Source: an uncultured Granulosicoccaceae bacterium
GTDB taxonomy: Bacteria; Pseudomonadota; Gammaproteobacteria; Granulosicoccales; Granulosicoccaceae
Direction of reading: 5' to 3'
Length of the DNA: 64,000 nt
Assembly: GCA_938035945.1 (NCBI GenBank)
Contig: CALHOU010000015.1
Location: forward strand, 1-64,000
Shown piece after piece: positions 50,133 to 59,272 of the stretch. The translations under genes and the position numbers were made by a program. Under the pieces are notes generated by a model. That model was not told the origin of the DNA. It ran no database searches and worked only from the letters and a program-made list of their open reading frames with translations. Position 1 is the stretch's first letter. Each line of letters opens with the position of its first letter.

Positions 50133-50262
50133 TGGACAGGTATAGTACCTAAGAGGCACAGCTGCAATAGGCGTGCAGCCCGGTAGAGCGGGTTATTCTG
50201 GGCCGCGGTATACTTTAACCAACAGCGTTGTTTGGTTATTAGAAGTAGGTAAAGTGATAGAC

Positions 50263-51186
50263 ATGATTGAGCGCGTAGCAATATTAGGAGCCGGCGCACT
50301 AGGTGCGGTATATGCAAATATCTTTCATACCGCTGGTATAGAGACCAGAATCGTGGCACGTGGAGAGCGCTATGATAGGTTGCTACGCGATGGCGTCTAT
50401 ATTAATGATGTTCAATATCGCGTTCCCATTCTCAATGCTGATGAAACTAACAATGATTTCAAGGCAGATTTAGTGATTGTGGCTACCAAATACCATCACC
50501 TTGAATCCGCCTTACCTGATCTTGCCAAGTGTATTCATGCAAACACAATTTTCGTTTCTCTACTCAATGGATTAACCAGTGAAGATATCATTGCTAGTTT
50601 GTATGGTGGCGAAAACGTGTTGCGCGCTATAGCAATGAATCTGGATGCACGCAGAGAAGGGAATAGAATCTATCATTCGCGGCCTCCACTATTGGTGTTC
50701 GGTGAAGTCAATAACAAGGAATTGAGTAAAAACGTAAGGGCTGTTCAGCAAATTTTGGACAAGGTAGGTATCAGCCACGAAACACCCGAAGATATGCAAC
50801 GCACTGTTTGGTGGAAATTCATGGTGAATGTTGGCATGAACCAATCATCGGCAGTAACCGGTGCAACCTATGGTTGGTATAAAACACAAGCCGATCTACG
50901 ATGGTTAAAAGAGTCGCTCATGCGAGAGGTCATCGCAGTGGCAAAAGCGGAAGGTGTTGACTTGAGGGATGAAGACGCAATCAGTTTCTATAAAACCCTG
51001 GATATTATTGCCGAAGACGGAAAAACATCGATGTTGCAAGATATAGAAGCTGCTCGTAAAACTGAGCTTGATATGTTTGCGCCAGTGGTCATTGAGCTTG
51101 GAGAAAAACACGGTATACCGACGCCGGTTAATAAGACTATTTTTAGTGTTATTCGCACGTTGGAAGTGCAATTTAACAACGGGTAG
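50263..51186 (+). CDS. Ketopantoate reductase family protein (PanE/ApbA)
   Basis: A 307-residue NADP-dependent reductase. The N-terminal Rossmann domain begins MIERVAILGAGALGAVYAN, with VATKYHHLESALPDL and LLNGLTSEDII following; the C-terminal helical domain contains WWKFMVNVGMNQSSAVTG, including the catalytic Lys and the Asn. The start at 50263 fits the family; a GTG at 50254 is possible since AGGT is nearer to it. Canonical PanE makes pantoate for coenzyme A, but paralogues act on other 2-oxoacids and no pan genes are near. It overlaps the next convergent gene by 14 bp. Confidence 0.82.
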   Translation: MIERVAILGAGALGAVYANIFHTAGIETRIVARGERYDRLLRDGVYINDVQYRVPILNADETNNDFKADLVIVATKYHHLESALPDLAKCIHANTIFVSLLNGLTSEDIIASLYGGENVLRAIAMNLDARREGNRIYHSRPPLLVFGEVNNKELSKNVRAVQQILDKVGISHETPEDMQRTVWWKFMVNVGMNQSSAVTGATYGWYKTQADLRWLKESLMREVIAVAKAEGVDLRDEDAISFYKTLDIIAEDGKTSMLQDIEAARKTELDMFAPVVIELGEKHGIPTPVNKTIFSVIRTLEVQFNNG

Positions 51187-51997
51187 GTAAAATTTCCAAT
51201 AGACGATCCAACACAAGATCCGAGGCTTCAAGCTGTGGCAAGTGCCCAATTCCTTCTAGTGTTTCGAAAACGGCCTTGGGCATCAAGTCATGTAGCTCGC
51301 ATCCACGCTCTAGTGGAATCCAAGGGTCGGCTGCACCCCAAATGATGTTTGTGGGACAACGGATGCATCCAAATTGTGGTTCAACTTCGGCGGTGAATCG
51401 TTCGTCTGCCTGCGCAAATTGTCGATAAAAACTTGCCTGTCCGTCTTCGCTTAACCAAGGTTCAACCAGTCGCTGAAGGTCGAGCGCATCTATTCCTGCG
51501 ACAATCGCGCCTTCAACATAAGATGTGACAACGGCTCTGTGAATGTGTGGTGGTAAACCAAGAAATGCCTCAACATGGCTGCCTACATGGTCAAAGAATG
51601 TCGATCCCCATGGGCGCATGGCGACAACATTCATCAGTACATAATGACTGAATTCGCAATTGTGTAACAGGTGTGCGCGTAGCGTGGTAGCACCACCAAA
51701 ATCATGCGCGATGACGATAGGGTGGTCAAGTTTCCAGTGTTCTATCATTTCTGAAAACACTTGACCTTGGATATCAAGCGATGTCCTTTGTTCTGCCCGT
51801 TTGTCAGACTGCCCGTAACCAGGCATGTCGTACCAATGAACCCGGTAGTTGTTGGCCAAGCCAGGGATTACTCGGTGCCACGAGTACGAAGACCATGGCC
51901 ATCCGTGGGCGAGTACCAGTGGAGGGCCATTGCCCGCGCTACCTGCGGCTACATTGCCTGCACTGGTATAAACAGTCTCATTTAAAATCCAACTCAT
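51173..51997 (-). CDS. Alpha/beta hydrolase with Asp nucleophile (dehalogenase/epoxide-hydrolase-like)
   Basis: A 274-residue soluble hydrolase. LAHGWPWSSYSWHRVIPGLA forms the oxyanion loop region, and the nucleophile elbow reads VIAHDFGGAT, with Asp in place of the usual Ser, as in haloalkane/haloacetate dehalogenases and epoxide hydrolases. The C-terminal His is in GIGHLPQLEA. RVHWYDMPGYGQSDK is also typical. Substrate is unknown. There is no operon partner, and it is divergent from the MerR-controlled gene. Confidence 0.8.
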   Translation of the reverse strand: MSWILNETVYTSAGNVAAGSAGNGPPLVLAHGWPWSSYSWHRVIPGLANNYRVHWYDMPGYGQSDKRAEQRTSLDIQGQVFSEMIEHWKLDHPIVIAHDFGGATTLRAHLLHNCEFSHYVLMNVVAMRPWGSTFFDHVGSHVEAFLGLPPHIHRAVVTSYVEGAIVAGIDALDLQRLVEPWLSEDGQASFYRQFAQADERFTAEVEPQFGCIRCPTNIIWGAADPWIPLERGCELHDLMPKAVFETLEGIGHLPQLEASDLVLDRLLEILPTRC

Positions 51998-52071
51998 TGT
52001 TAACTCACCGGTTCATTCGCTAAAGACCTTAACAAATTCTCACTACCACATCGCAACTAACAACTTTAAGC

Positions 52072-52102
52072 TTGACTTAAACCATGGTTTAAGTCGTAAG
52101 CT
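52072..52102 (+). promoter_or_regulatory. MerR-type promoter with overlong spacer and palindromic operator
   Basis: -35 TTGACT (52072-52077), -10 TAAGCT (52097-52102), spacer 19 bp. A perfect 22-bp palindrome (52074-52095; half-site GACTTAAACCA) fills the spacer. This is the textbook layout for a promoter remodelled by a MerR-family activator, which is encoded two genes downstream in the same transcript. Confidence 0.88.
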
Positions 52103-52125
52103 ATGTGCACATTAGGGAGAAACGA

Positions 52126-52389
52126 ATGAGTGATCAAACAAACGAAGGTGTATTAGGCAGTTTAATGAAGAACAAGAAGAAAGGAGTGTTTGTCCTGTTT
52201 TTATGTATTCTCGCCTGCAAGTTACCGCTGTTGATCGCTTTGGTGGGCTTCGGCGGTTTAAGTACGGTTGGTTTGCTGGGAAGTTTACCTCCAGCACTCA
52301 CACAGTTGAGTTTGATTGTGGGCATTGTGGGATTGCTGCTGGTACTGGCTTATATTATTTATCTTGTGATTGAGCGAAAAAAATCATGA
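52126..52389 (+). CDS. Small two-helix membrane protein, MerF/MerT-like
   Basis: An 87-residue protein with two membrane helices. The first contains C27 and C31 (LFLCILACKLPLLIALVGFG) and is followed by GLSTVGLLGSLPPAL; this layout recalls MerF (LCCFTPVLVILLG, then VGLSALTG), but the vicinal CC pair is replaced by Cys-x3-Cys-Lys. The start 52126 follows a strong AGGGAG. It is expressed from the MerR-type promoter, and its stop overlaps the merR-like start (ATGA). It may be a metal or thiol-reactive compound transporter. Similarity is judged by eye. Confidence 0.65.
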   Translation: MSDQTNEGVLGSLMKNKKKGVFVLFLCILACKLPLLIALVGFGGLSTVGLLGSLPPALTQLSLIVGIVGLLLVLAYIIYLVIERKKS

Positions 52390-52760
52390 GAATTGGTGAT
52401 GTTTCAAAGCAGTTAGACATGCCATCGTCAACCATTCGATACTATGAAAAACGCGGGTTACTGCCGTCGCTGGCAAGAGTGTCTGGTAGGCGTGAGTTTG
52501 ATGCCAGTGCGTTGGCATGCCTACGCTTCATTCAGTTATGCCAAAAGGCTGGGTTTTCCATCAATGAAATCAGTGAACTGTTGGTGCAATTCGCAGAAGA
52601 TGCATCTATGGAGGGTGTGTGTAAACCTACGGTAATATCAAAGCGCGAAGCGGTGCGAAAACAGATAGATGAACTTAAAAAAATTGACGCCGTTCTTGGT
52701 GAAATGATGAAGTGTCGTTGCACAACCATGCAACAATGCGTAGAGCACGCCTTAGATTGA
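52386..52760 (+). CDS. MerR-family metal-responsive-type regulator
   Basis: A 124-residue regulator with the MerR winged helix (MRIGDVSKQLDMPSSTIRYY, then EKRGLL and GRREFD), a dimerisation helix (about 78-108) and effector cysteines C79, C110, C112 and C118 (KCRCTTMQQC). C79 and the C-terminal cluster correspond in place to the metal ligands of MerR and ZntR, while the CxC spacing differs from both. It presumably activates its own operon through the 19-bp-spacer promoter. The inducer cannot be named. Confidence 0.9.
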   Translation: MRIGDVSKQLDMPSSTIRYYEKRGLLPSLARVSGRREFDASALACLRFIQLCQKAGFSINEISELLVQFAEDASMEGVCKPTVISKREAVRKQIDELKKIDAVLGEMMKCRCTTMQQCVEHALD

Positions 52761-52784
52761 ATCATGAACACCGAGAGTGACTAC

Positions 52785-53171
52785 TTATTCGCAGCGATTA
52801 AGCGGTCCGTTCTTGTGGAATAAATTCCAGAATATGCTCAGTGCTTCATCCTGTAGCTCGAACCTTAATTGATAGTGACGATCGGTGTCCTCTCCGCACA
52901 GCGCGTTTACGGAGGCGATAGCGGCATCGCCTTCGGTACTTACTGATGTCCACGTTATACGGCACCAAACATCACCATTTTGTAGCCAATCCTTGCTGAT
53001 ACGAAACGGTTGCGCGAATTTCGTGCCTTTTGGCGTGATGAGTTCACCAGCACATTGCTTTTGGGTGCCCCATTCGCCGAAAAGCGGACCTGGATCAGAT
53101 GCCTGTGCTGATGATAGAAGGGGTAGCGTGAAAGAGAACAGTAATACTAACGTTAAGATTTTCTTCACCAT
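52785..53171 (-). CDS. Small exported protein, Cys-rich, unrecognised
   Basis: A protein of about 128 residues with a signal peptide (MVKKILTLVLLFSFTLPLLS, cleavage near AQA) and a compact mature part with four cysteines (QCAGE, WCRITW, NALCGED, NRCE), probably two disulfides. An upstream in-frame start at 53255 would overlap the antiporter gene and place 28 residues before the signal, so 53171 is preferred. No clear ribosome site is visible. The family is not recognised. Confidence 0.55.
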   Translation of the reverse strand: MVKKILTLVLLFSFTLPLLSSAQASDPGPLFGEWGTQKQCAGELITPKGTKFAQPFRISKDWLQNGDVWCRITWTSVSTEGDAAIASVNALCGEDTDRHYQLRFELQDEALSIFWNLFHKNGPLNRCE

Positions 53172-53209
53172 AAAACTAGGAGTCAAGTTTAATAGATGAA
53201 GTTCCAAAC

Positions 53210-54298
53210 TCAAGAATTCCCGGATTTGCTTTTGTTGCGAATTTCGCGTAACCACAATATAAGCAATGTGATAAACGTAAGAGGGATAACAAAGCTCAGC
53301 ATTGCCCAGTGCATCACCTCAACTGATTCCTGAGAATGCGATGCCATTATTAAATATGTTGTATAAGCAAGGTAAAAAAAGAAGAACAACAGACCTTCCC
53401 ATCGATCGATTAAATGGCCTGTGGCAAATATAGGCAAGCAGGCAACCGTTGCCGCTAACATAACGGGCATATCGAACCGAACCAGAGCTGGGTCAACTGC
53501 CAAACCTGCTGGTGTAAAGACGGCTGCGGCGCCGGTTACGGCCATCACATTAAACAAACAACTCCCCACCACGTTTCCAACAGCCATATCGCGCATGCCG
53601 CGTAGAGCGGCAACTACAGTCGTTGCTATTTCGGGTAAAGAAGTACCAATGGATATGACAGTTAAGCCGATTAATAATTCGCTAACGCCAAGCCAACGCG
53701 CAATGGTGACGGCACCAGCAACCAGGAAATCAGCGCCAGTGACCAACATGGCTAAACCAATAATCACTAACAAAAAAGATACAGCAGGGTGTCTGTTTTT
53801 TGGGGTATCGAGGTCCGTATCTTCTTCAAGTCCGGTCGTATACGATTCCTTGCGTGCACTAAAAATCGCATAGACCGTATAGAGGATGCTACCAGCAAAA
53901 AGGATGGCGCCATCGACAACACTGATACGACCATCGTAAGAGAGTGCAAATAGCGCTAGCGTTACAGCTATAAGAATGGGCACGTCTGTTCGCACGATGC
54001 GGCTGCCCACAATCAATGGTGTGATCATGGCTGCAAGACCGAGTATGAGCAGTATATTGAGGATATTGCTACCAACAACATTTCCCAGTGCTATATCTGC
54101 TTTACCTTCAAGCCCCGACTGAATGGCCACCGCCATTTCTGGTGCACTGGTGCCGAATGCGACGACGGTTAAACCGATTACGATGGGAGGAATACCGAAA
54201 CGTTTGGCAATTTCAGCAGCCCCGCGCACCATGATCTCTGCACCACCAACGAGCAATACAAAGCCGAATATGATTTGAAAAAAAACAATTGTGTTCAT
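53210..54298 (-). CDS. Calcium/sodium antiporter (CaxA/YrbG-like)
   Basis: A 362-residue inner-membrane exchanger with two homologous halves, each with the alpha-repeat: GLTVVAFGTSAPEMAVAI plus ALGNVVGSNILNILLILG, and GLTVISIGTSLPEIATTV plus AVGNVVGSCLFNVMAVTG. These acidic and Gly/Ser motifs bind calcium in the NCX/NCKX superfamily. About ten to eleven helices are seen. The C-terminal tail is short and basic. It is likely monocistronic. Confidence 0.9.
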   Translation of the reverse strand: MNTIVFFQIIFGFVLLVGGAEIMVRGAAEIAKRFGIPPIVIGLTVVAFGTSAPEMAVAIQSGLEGKADIALGNVVGSNILNILLILGLAAMITPLIVGSRIVRTDVPILIAVTLALFALSYDGRISVVDGAILFAGSILYTVYAIFSARKESYTTGLEEDTDLDTPKNRHPAVSFLLVIIGLAMLVTGADFLVAGAVTIARWLGVSELLIGLTVISIGTSLPEIATTVVAALRGMRDMAVGNVVGSCLFNVMAVTGAAAVFTPAGLAVDPALVRFDMPVMLAATVACLPIFATGHLIDRWEGLLFFFFYLAYTTYLIMASHSQESVEVMHWAMLSFVIPLTFITLLILWLREIRNKSKSGNS

Positions 54299-54360
54299 AG
54301 GATCAAATTGGTTGTTACGCTATTTGCCTGTCACGGTCGTGACATAGAGCATAGTGCATT

Positions 54361-54816
54361 CTAATCTGCTTGAACGGGCACGGAGTATAAAACAAACTCT
54401 GATTGAGCGATGTAGGTGTCGTACAAACTTTTAGCGGATGTGTTGTTTTGCTGCGTAAGCCAACGAACATTCTCGATACCATTGGATTTTGCAAAAGAGA
54501 TTACGTGATCGATCAGTGCCCGGCCGGTGCCTGATTTTCTTTGGTCTGGGTTAACAAACAAATCACTCAAATAGCAAACTTTGCCGCCACTTAGAGATCG
54601 GTGCATTAGTTGGTATTGGACAAAGCCGATGGCTTGGTCGTGGTCGTTATAAGCCAGGTCGCACCAGAAAGGTTCTGCTTCATTAAATATCCAGTCCCAG
54701 ACTTTTTCTTTGCAGCCGCTGGGTAGGGTTACTTTATAGAATGCAGCATAGCTTTCGAATAAGGATTCCCATTCTGTGCGCCTAGCTTGTTCGAGTGCTT
54801 TTATGTGTGTACCCAC
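54361..54816 (-). CDS. GNAT-family N-acetyltransferase
   Basis: A 151-residue acetyltransferase. The acetyl-CoA loop is in DLFVNPDQRKSGTGRALID (RxxGxG form RKSGTG), followed by helix VISFAKSNGIENVRWLTQQN and NNTSAKSLYDTY, a standard GNAT ending. The start is GTG at 54816. Substrate unknown. Confidence 0.85.
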   Translation of the reverse strand: MGTHIKALEQARRTEWESLFESYAAFYKVTLPSGCKEKVWDWIFNEAEPFWCDLAYNDHDQAIGFVQYQLMHRSLSGGKVCYLSDLFVNPDQRKSGTGRALIDHVISFAKSNGIENVRWLTQQNNTSAKSLYDTYIAQSEFVLYSVPVQAD

Positions 54817-54882
54817 TAGCTTGTCTTCAGTCTTTTGTTGTTGATCAGACTAGCATAAGCGGTGGGTAGGGCGGGAGAGCGG

Positions 54883-54907
54883 AGCGCTCGCAAGGTTTGC
54901 GAGCGCT
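54883..54907. terminator. Hairpin between phoX and the GNAT gene
   Basis: AGCGCTCGCAA and its exact complement, 11 bp, loop GGT. It lies 18 bp beyond the phoX stop. T-runs are lacking, so it is probably a weak terminator or RNA-end protector. Confidence 0.5.
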
Positions 54908-54924
54908 GCCGTTACTACAAAAAA

Positions 54925-56832
54925 TTAACCGACTAATCCGCCATCATCGCGTTTAATCGCGACCACGGCTGATCGAGGGACGGCGTCTCCACCTTCCGGC
55001 CAATGGCTATTGCCTCTTTCACCGGGGTGTTGAATGCCGATAAACATGGTGCGTTTGTCGGGGCTCCAAGTACAACCGGTGACTTCGCATTCATTCGGTC
55101 CCACCAAAAAGCGTCGCAATTCGCCGGTGGCGGGATCGCCAGCCAACATTTGGTTGTTACCGTGGCCTTCAAACTCTTCTGCGTTGGTATAGTTGCCATC
55201 AGTTTGAATCCATAGCATGCCGTTCGAATCGAACTTCAATCCATCAGGCGAATTAAACATGTTCGCTTCGTTAACGTTTGCAGAACCTGCATAGGCATCA
55301 GAATGAATTTTCGGGTTGCCTGCCATAACGAATAAATCCCAGGCGAAGCCATTGCTGGTGTGATCGCCACCATTAGGTCGCCATCGCACCACTTGCCCGT
55401 ACAGATTTTTCTCACGAGGGTTAGGCCCAACAGCAGGGGTTAAATCACCTCCAGCGTTGGGTTTGATGCCACGGTTTTTATTATTCGTTAAAGCGCAATA
55501 GACTTCCGGTGCTTTGGGGTTTGCAGCTACCCACTCGGGACGGTCCATGGTGGTTGCACCAACCGTTGACGCAGCCAGACGTGTGTGAATGCACACTTCA
55601 GCCATCGACGCAAGGCCGCTGGTTTCAGGGTTCAATTCTAGCCACTCACCAGCACCTGTGTCATGAAACTTAGCTGCATAGAGTTTGCCGTCTTCAAGTA
55701 GAGAGTCGGTTTCAGCGCCAACAGCGTAAACGCCGTTAGATACAAAGCGGTAGAGAAATTCACCTCGTTCATCATCACCCATGTAAACAACAACGCGGCC
55801 GTCATGGTTAATAACCAGCTCAGCGTTCTCGTGTTTGAATCGACCTAAGGCGCTGCGTTTTTTCGGCGCAGCATCGGGTTTTCGTGGATCAATTTCAACC
55901 ACGTACCCATGCCGGTTCGGTTCGTTAGGCTCTTTTGATACATCAAAGCGATCATCTACTTTTGCCCAACCATAGCCCCAATCTTTAGATGAAACACCGT
56001 ATCGCTTGAGTTCTGGTGATACCTTGTGCGCTTCGTCGGCCGCTGAGAAGTAACCATTGAAATTTTCTTCGCAGGCCAGGTAAGTGCCCCAGGGTGTTGA
56101 GCCATTGCCGCAGTTATTGTAGGTACCCAGTGGCGTGTTTCCGTCTGGGTCGGCTGATGTTTTTAATAAGTCATGCCCCGCAGCGGGCCCAGTCATTTGC
56201 ATAACCGTGTCAGGCGTAACGCGACGATTGTAAGGGCTATCAACCACGATCGCCCATTCACCAGAATCGGATTGCGCGATTTCAACAACGGTTAAACCGT
56301 GCGCCATCTTACCCTTGAGTACGTCGTCATTGGTTTCGTATTTCCCCTCTTCGCGATTTCCCCAAATGATTTTTCGATTTGTGTATTCGTTGTTGACCAC
56401 CATCAGTGTTTTATCACCGTGGGCAAACACTTCCATACCGTCGATGTTGTCGCCGAATGACGTGACCTGACTTGCGGCTGAGCCGCGTGTTGCATGATCA
56501 AAATCAATGCCATCTGACCAAAGCGGATCGCCCCAACGTGTAACGACTTGAGCTGAATAGCCTTGTGGGACAGTGATGTCGTCCAGGGTGTTTGCATCAA
56601 TTGATTCGAATGCGAATCGGGTAGTTGCTGCTTGCGCATCGCCTGGTGCGAGGGTAGCCAAAGAGCCCAGTGTGGCAACGCCACCCACCGCGACAACGCT
56701 CTTGAGTAAGCCGCGGCGCGTCAGTGCTATTTCAAGAATACGATCAAAATCGTTTTCTTCAGGTTTGGGGTTAATCTGTTCATCAAAATCGTCAAACGAA
56801 ATTTCTTCGGTTGTATCCGTATTCTTGTCCAT
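54925..56832 (-). CDS. phoX: PhoX-family alkaline phosphatase
   Basis: A 635-residue exported enzyme. The twin-arginine signal (TRRGLLKS at 38-45) follows an unusually long acidic N-terminus of 37 residues. The mature part matches PhoX: FGDNIDGMEVF, VVNNEYTNRKIIWG, CGNGSTPWGTYLACEENFNG, and the C-terminal SPDGLKFDSNGMLWIQTDGN and TMFIGIQHPGE. PhoX is a calcium/iron phosphatase that releases phosphate from organic phosphate esters. No Pho box is visible upstream. Confidence 0.9.
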   Translation of the reverse strand: MDKNTDTTEEISFDDFDEQINPKPEENDFDRILEIALTRRGLLKSVVAVGGVATLGSLATLAPGDAQAATTRFAFESIDANTLDDITVPQGYSAQVVTRWGDPLWSDGIDFDHATRGSAASQVTSFGDNIDGMEVFAHGDKTLMVVNNEYTNRKIIWGNREEGKYETNDDVLKGKMAHGLTVVEIAQSDSGEWAIVVDSPYNRRVTPDTVMQMTGPAAGHDLLKTSADPDGNTPLGTYNNCGNGSTPWGTYLACEENFNGYFSAADEAHKVSPELKRYGVSSKDWGYGWAKVDDRFDVSKEPNEPNRHGYVVEIDPRKPDAAPKKRSALGRFKHENAELVINHDGRVVVYMGDDERGEFLYRFVSNGVYAVGAETDSLLEDGKLYAAKFHDTGAGEWLELNPETSGLASMAEVCIHTRLAASTVGATTMDRPEWVAANPKAPEVYCALTNNKNRGIKPNAGGDLTPAVGPNPREKNLYGQVVRWRPNGGDHTSNGFAWDLFVMAGNPKIHSDAYAGSANVNEANMFNSPDGLKFDSNGMLWIQTDGNYTNAEEFEGHGNNQMLAGDPATGELRRFLVGPNECEVTGCTWSPDKRTMFIGIQHPGERGNSHWPEGGDAVPRSAVVAIKRDDGGLVG

Positions 56833-57110
56833 ATAAATCTCCTGTTGTAGAGTTTGATTTTATCTTTTTTTGGCGAAAACTATGAGCTCTTAGAAAGCTT
56901 GCTACTCGAACCTAGACAATATCCAGTTTGGAATCAAAAGGGAAGGTTATTGAAAGAGGAAATGGAAAAAAGGCGTGGGGATGGTACAAGTTTACCCATG
57001 CTACATTTGGGTTAAGAAAGGATCAGGCACTCAGGCTCCGTCAGGCAAGTGCGGAGAGTGTGGTGGATTATGAGTGCCCGCATAGTAGCAGGCACCCAAT
57101 TGACAACGAA

Positions 57111-57962
57111 TTAGCCTTTTGTTGCGCCTAAGGTAAGGCCAGCGATAAAATGCTTTTGCATGATGAAGAACATAATGACAGGTGGCATCGCCGCAAGCAA
57201 AGATGCCGCTGATATCAAATGCCATTGCTGAACAAATTCACCGTTGAGTGTGCGTACTCCAACGGTTATAGGCAGGCTGGAATCTTCTTGTATTAATACC
57301 GTGGCCCAGAAGAAATCGTTCCAGATAAAGGTGAAAATCAATACACATAGTGCAGCAATAGCCGGTTTGACCAATGGCAACACCAAATGCCAAAAGATCT
57401 GAAATTCACCAACTCCTTCAAGCCGCGCAGACTCAATAAGTTCGAACGGTAGGGCTTTCATAAAATTGCGCATAAACAGCGTGCAAAAACCAAGTTGAAA
57501 CGCTGCATGAAACATGACCAACCCTGGCACTGTGTTCATGATTTCAAGCTTCACCGAGATGTTTACCACCGGCAGCATCAATATTTGAAACGGTACGAAG
57601 TTGCCTGCGACAAACAAAAAGAACAGCGGCAAGGCCCAACGAAACTTATAGATTGCCAATGCATAGCCAGTAAGACAGGCCATACCAACCGATAACACCA
57701 TAGTTGGTAAGGCGATGAGCAAGGTATTGATCAAATATTGCAGCGCTTCAGTTTTAGCAAACACTTCACTGTAATTTTGAATTAACTGAAACGAGCTTGG
57801 AATACCAAATACGTTACCAGTAGCGATATCCGACACAGGCCGGATGGAGGTCATAAAAATAGCAAGTAGCGGTAGCAGCCAAAAGAATAGGGCGATAGGC
57901 AGAGCCAGTTTGTAAGCGATTTGCGCTTTGGCAGAGTTTTTTTCTATAGGTACTGGAAACAT
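57111..57962 (-). CDS. Carbohydrate ABC transporter permease, MalG type
   Basis: A 283-residue inner-membrane subunit of the CUT1 family with six helices and the EAA loop ELIESARLEGVGEFQIFWHLVLP, which contacts the ATPase (split here; EAA-like core about residues 172-195). It closes the galactoside operon and starts one base after the MalF-like gene stop. No ATPase gene follows, so an MsmK/UgpC-like shared ATPase made elsewhere is presumably used. Confidence 0.9.
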   Translation of the reverse strand: MFPVPIEKNSAKAQIAYKLALPIALFFWLLPLLAIFMTSIRPVSDIATGNVFGIPSSFQLIQNYSEVFAKTEALQYLINTLLIALPTMVLSVGMACLTGYALAIYKFRWALPLFFLFVAGNFVPFQILMLPVVNISVKLEIMNTVPGLVMFHAAFQLGFCTLFMRNFMKALPFELIESARLEGVGEFQIFWHLVLPLVKPAIAALCVLIFTFIWNDFFWATVLIQEDSSLPITVGVRTLNGEFVQQWHLISAASLLAAMPPVIMFFIMQKHFIAGLTLGATKG

Positions 57963-59153
57963 TTAGTTGCCCTCCTTTTCATCTTGGTACATGCGCCATA
58001 AGAAGTAACTTATGTAAACAAGCATAATTAAGAAAAGTACGGTTGCGATTGCTGAACCATAACCATAACGCCCAACGCCTTCACCTACAGCCTGTTCATA
58101 CATGTAAAAGGCAAGTACGTTGGTTGAGCCGAAGGGTCCGCCTTGTGTCATGGTCGCGATCATGTCGAACGAGCGCAGTGCACCAATTACTGTTACAACA
58201 ATGGCTATAAACGTGGCAGGTTTTAGTTGTGGCAATACAACGTGCCATAGCAACTTCCAGCCTTTAGCACCATCGAGTCGCCCAGCTTCTATTTGATCTG
58301 CTGATACATTATTTAAGCCGGTCAAGTAGAGGATCATACAATAGGCAATTTGCGGCCAAAGCCCTGCGGCGATGATGCCGTAAGTGGCTTTTTTGGAATC
58401 GCCCAGAATAGAGGGTGGGTCAACCGAGCATACGCGCGTTAGGTTGCCGACAATGTTCTCTCTCATCTCGCAAAAGAACCAGCCCCATACTTCGCTTAAC
58501 AAGCCAAATTCAGGGTTGTAAGCCCAAGCGAATATCAAACCGACAACTACTTGCGAAATAACAAAGGGGAAGAAGAAAAGGGATTTATATATGCGGATTC
58601 CGGTAACAGTTTGGTTCAGAAACAAAGCGATAAATAAACCGATGGGAACAGCCAACATATAAAGAACTAGCCAGATTAAATTGTTCTTTAATGATGTCCA
58701 AAAATTAGGGTCGTCTAACAAAATGCGGTAGTTGTGTAAGCCTACCCACTTGCCAGTCCACACGCCATTAATGTCGTATAAGCCATTCCATTTGGTGAAT
58801 GAATACGAAATTGATTGGAATATCGGAACAATGACGTACACCATAAAGAAAGCCAAACCTACGGCGAGAAACAGCCAGGGTGTTACAGCAAGCTTGTTAC
58901 GTTTGTAATAGGAGTGCCCAGTAATCATAAAAAGGCCGGCGGCCACGGCTGTGAGCAACAGAGCCATGCGAATAAAAAAGGTTGGAACTCTGGCGGTAAT
59001 TTGCCTGGTGTAACCAAGCATCTCTTGCACCATTGCGGTATTAACCACAAATACCAATAGAAAGATGCAAATAGCTAGCACGATGCCCGCACCGACAACT
59101 CGGTTTGCAGACGTCTCAAATCGTTGGTTTGGGTTCGCAATGGTAGTAGTCAT
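57963..59153 (-). CDS. Carbohydrate ABC transporter permease, MalF type
   Basis: A protein of about 396 residues with at least eight hydrophobic segments, including two extra N-terminal helices (about 20-70) as in MalF-type subunits. The EAA loop is around AGRLDGAKGWKLLWHVVLPQ. ATG 59153 is preferred over a TTG 14 codons upstream. Between this gene and the binding-protein gene there is a hairpin that could favour higher expression of the binding protein. Sugar specificity is inferred from the operon, i.e. galactosides. Confidence 0.9.
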   Translation of the reverse strand: MTTTIANPNQRFETSANRVVGAGIVLAICIFLLVFVVNTAMVQEMLGYTRQITARVPTFFIRMALLLTAVAAGLFMITGHSYYKRNKLAVTPWLFLAVGLAFFMVYVIVPIFQSISYSFTKWNGLYDINGVWTGKWVGLHNYRILLDDPNFWTSLKNNLIWLVLYMLAVPIGLFIALFLNQTVTGIRIYKSLFFFPFVISQVVVGLIFAWAYNPEFGLLSEVWGWFFCEMRENIVGNLTRVCSVDPPSILGDSKKATYGIIAAGLWPQIAYCMILYLTGLNNVSADQIEAGRLDGAKGWKLLWHVVLPQLKPATFIAIVVTVIGALRSFDMIATMTQGGPFGSTNVLAFYMYEQAVGEGVGRYGYGSAIATVLFLIMLVYISYFLWRMYQDEKEGN

Positions 59154-59209
59154 ACAAGCGCCGCTCTGTGAGATAAGGTTACTAACAATACTCAAGTCTT
59201 AAACCGCAA

Positions 59210-59230
59210 CCGGCTACGCAAGGTAGCCGG
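59210..59230 (-). other. Intercistronic hairpin between binding-protein and permease genes
   Basis: CCGGCTAC pairs with GTAGCCGG, loop GCAAG. Such structures in transporter operons often protect the upstream message and reduce read-through into the permeases. Confidence 0.5.
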
Positions 59231-59272
59231 CTTTGGTGTATTACTTACAACGTTAAGTTATCAAAAAATAAC

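Noticed and set aside
56928-57131. 67-codon frame between the phoX and permease genes
   Set aside because: Starts without a ribosome site and runs into the permease gene; composition is not protein-like.
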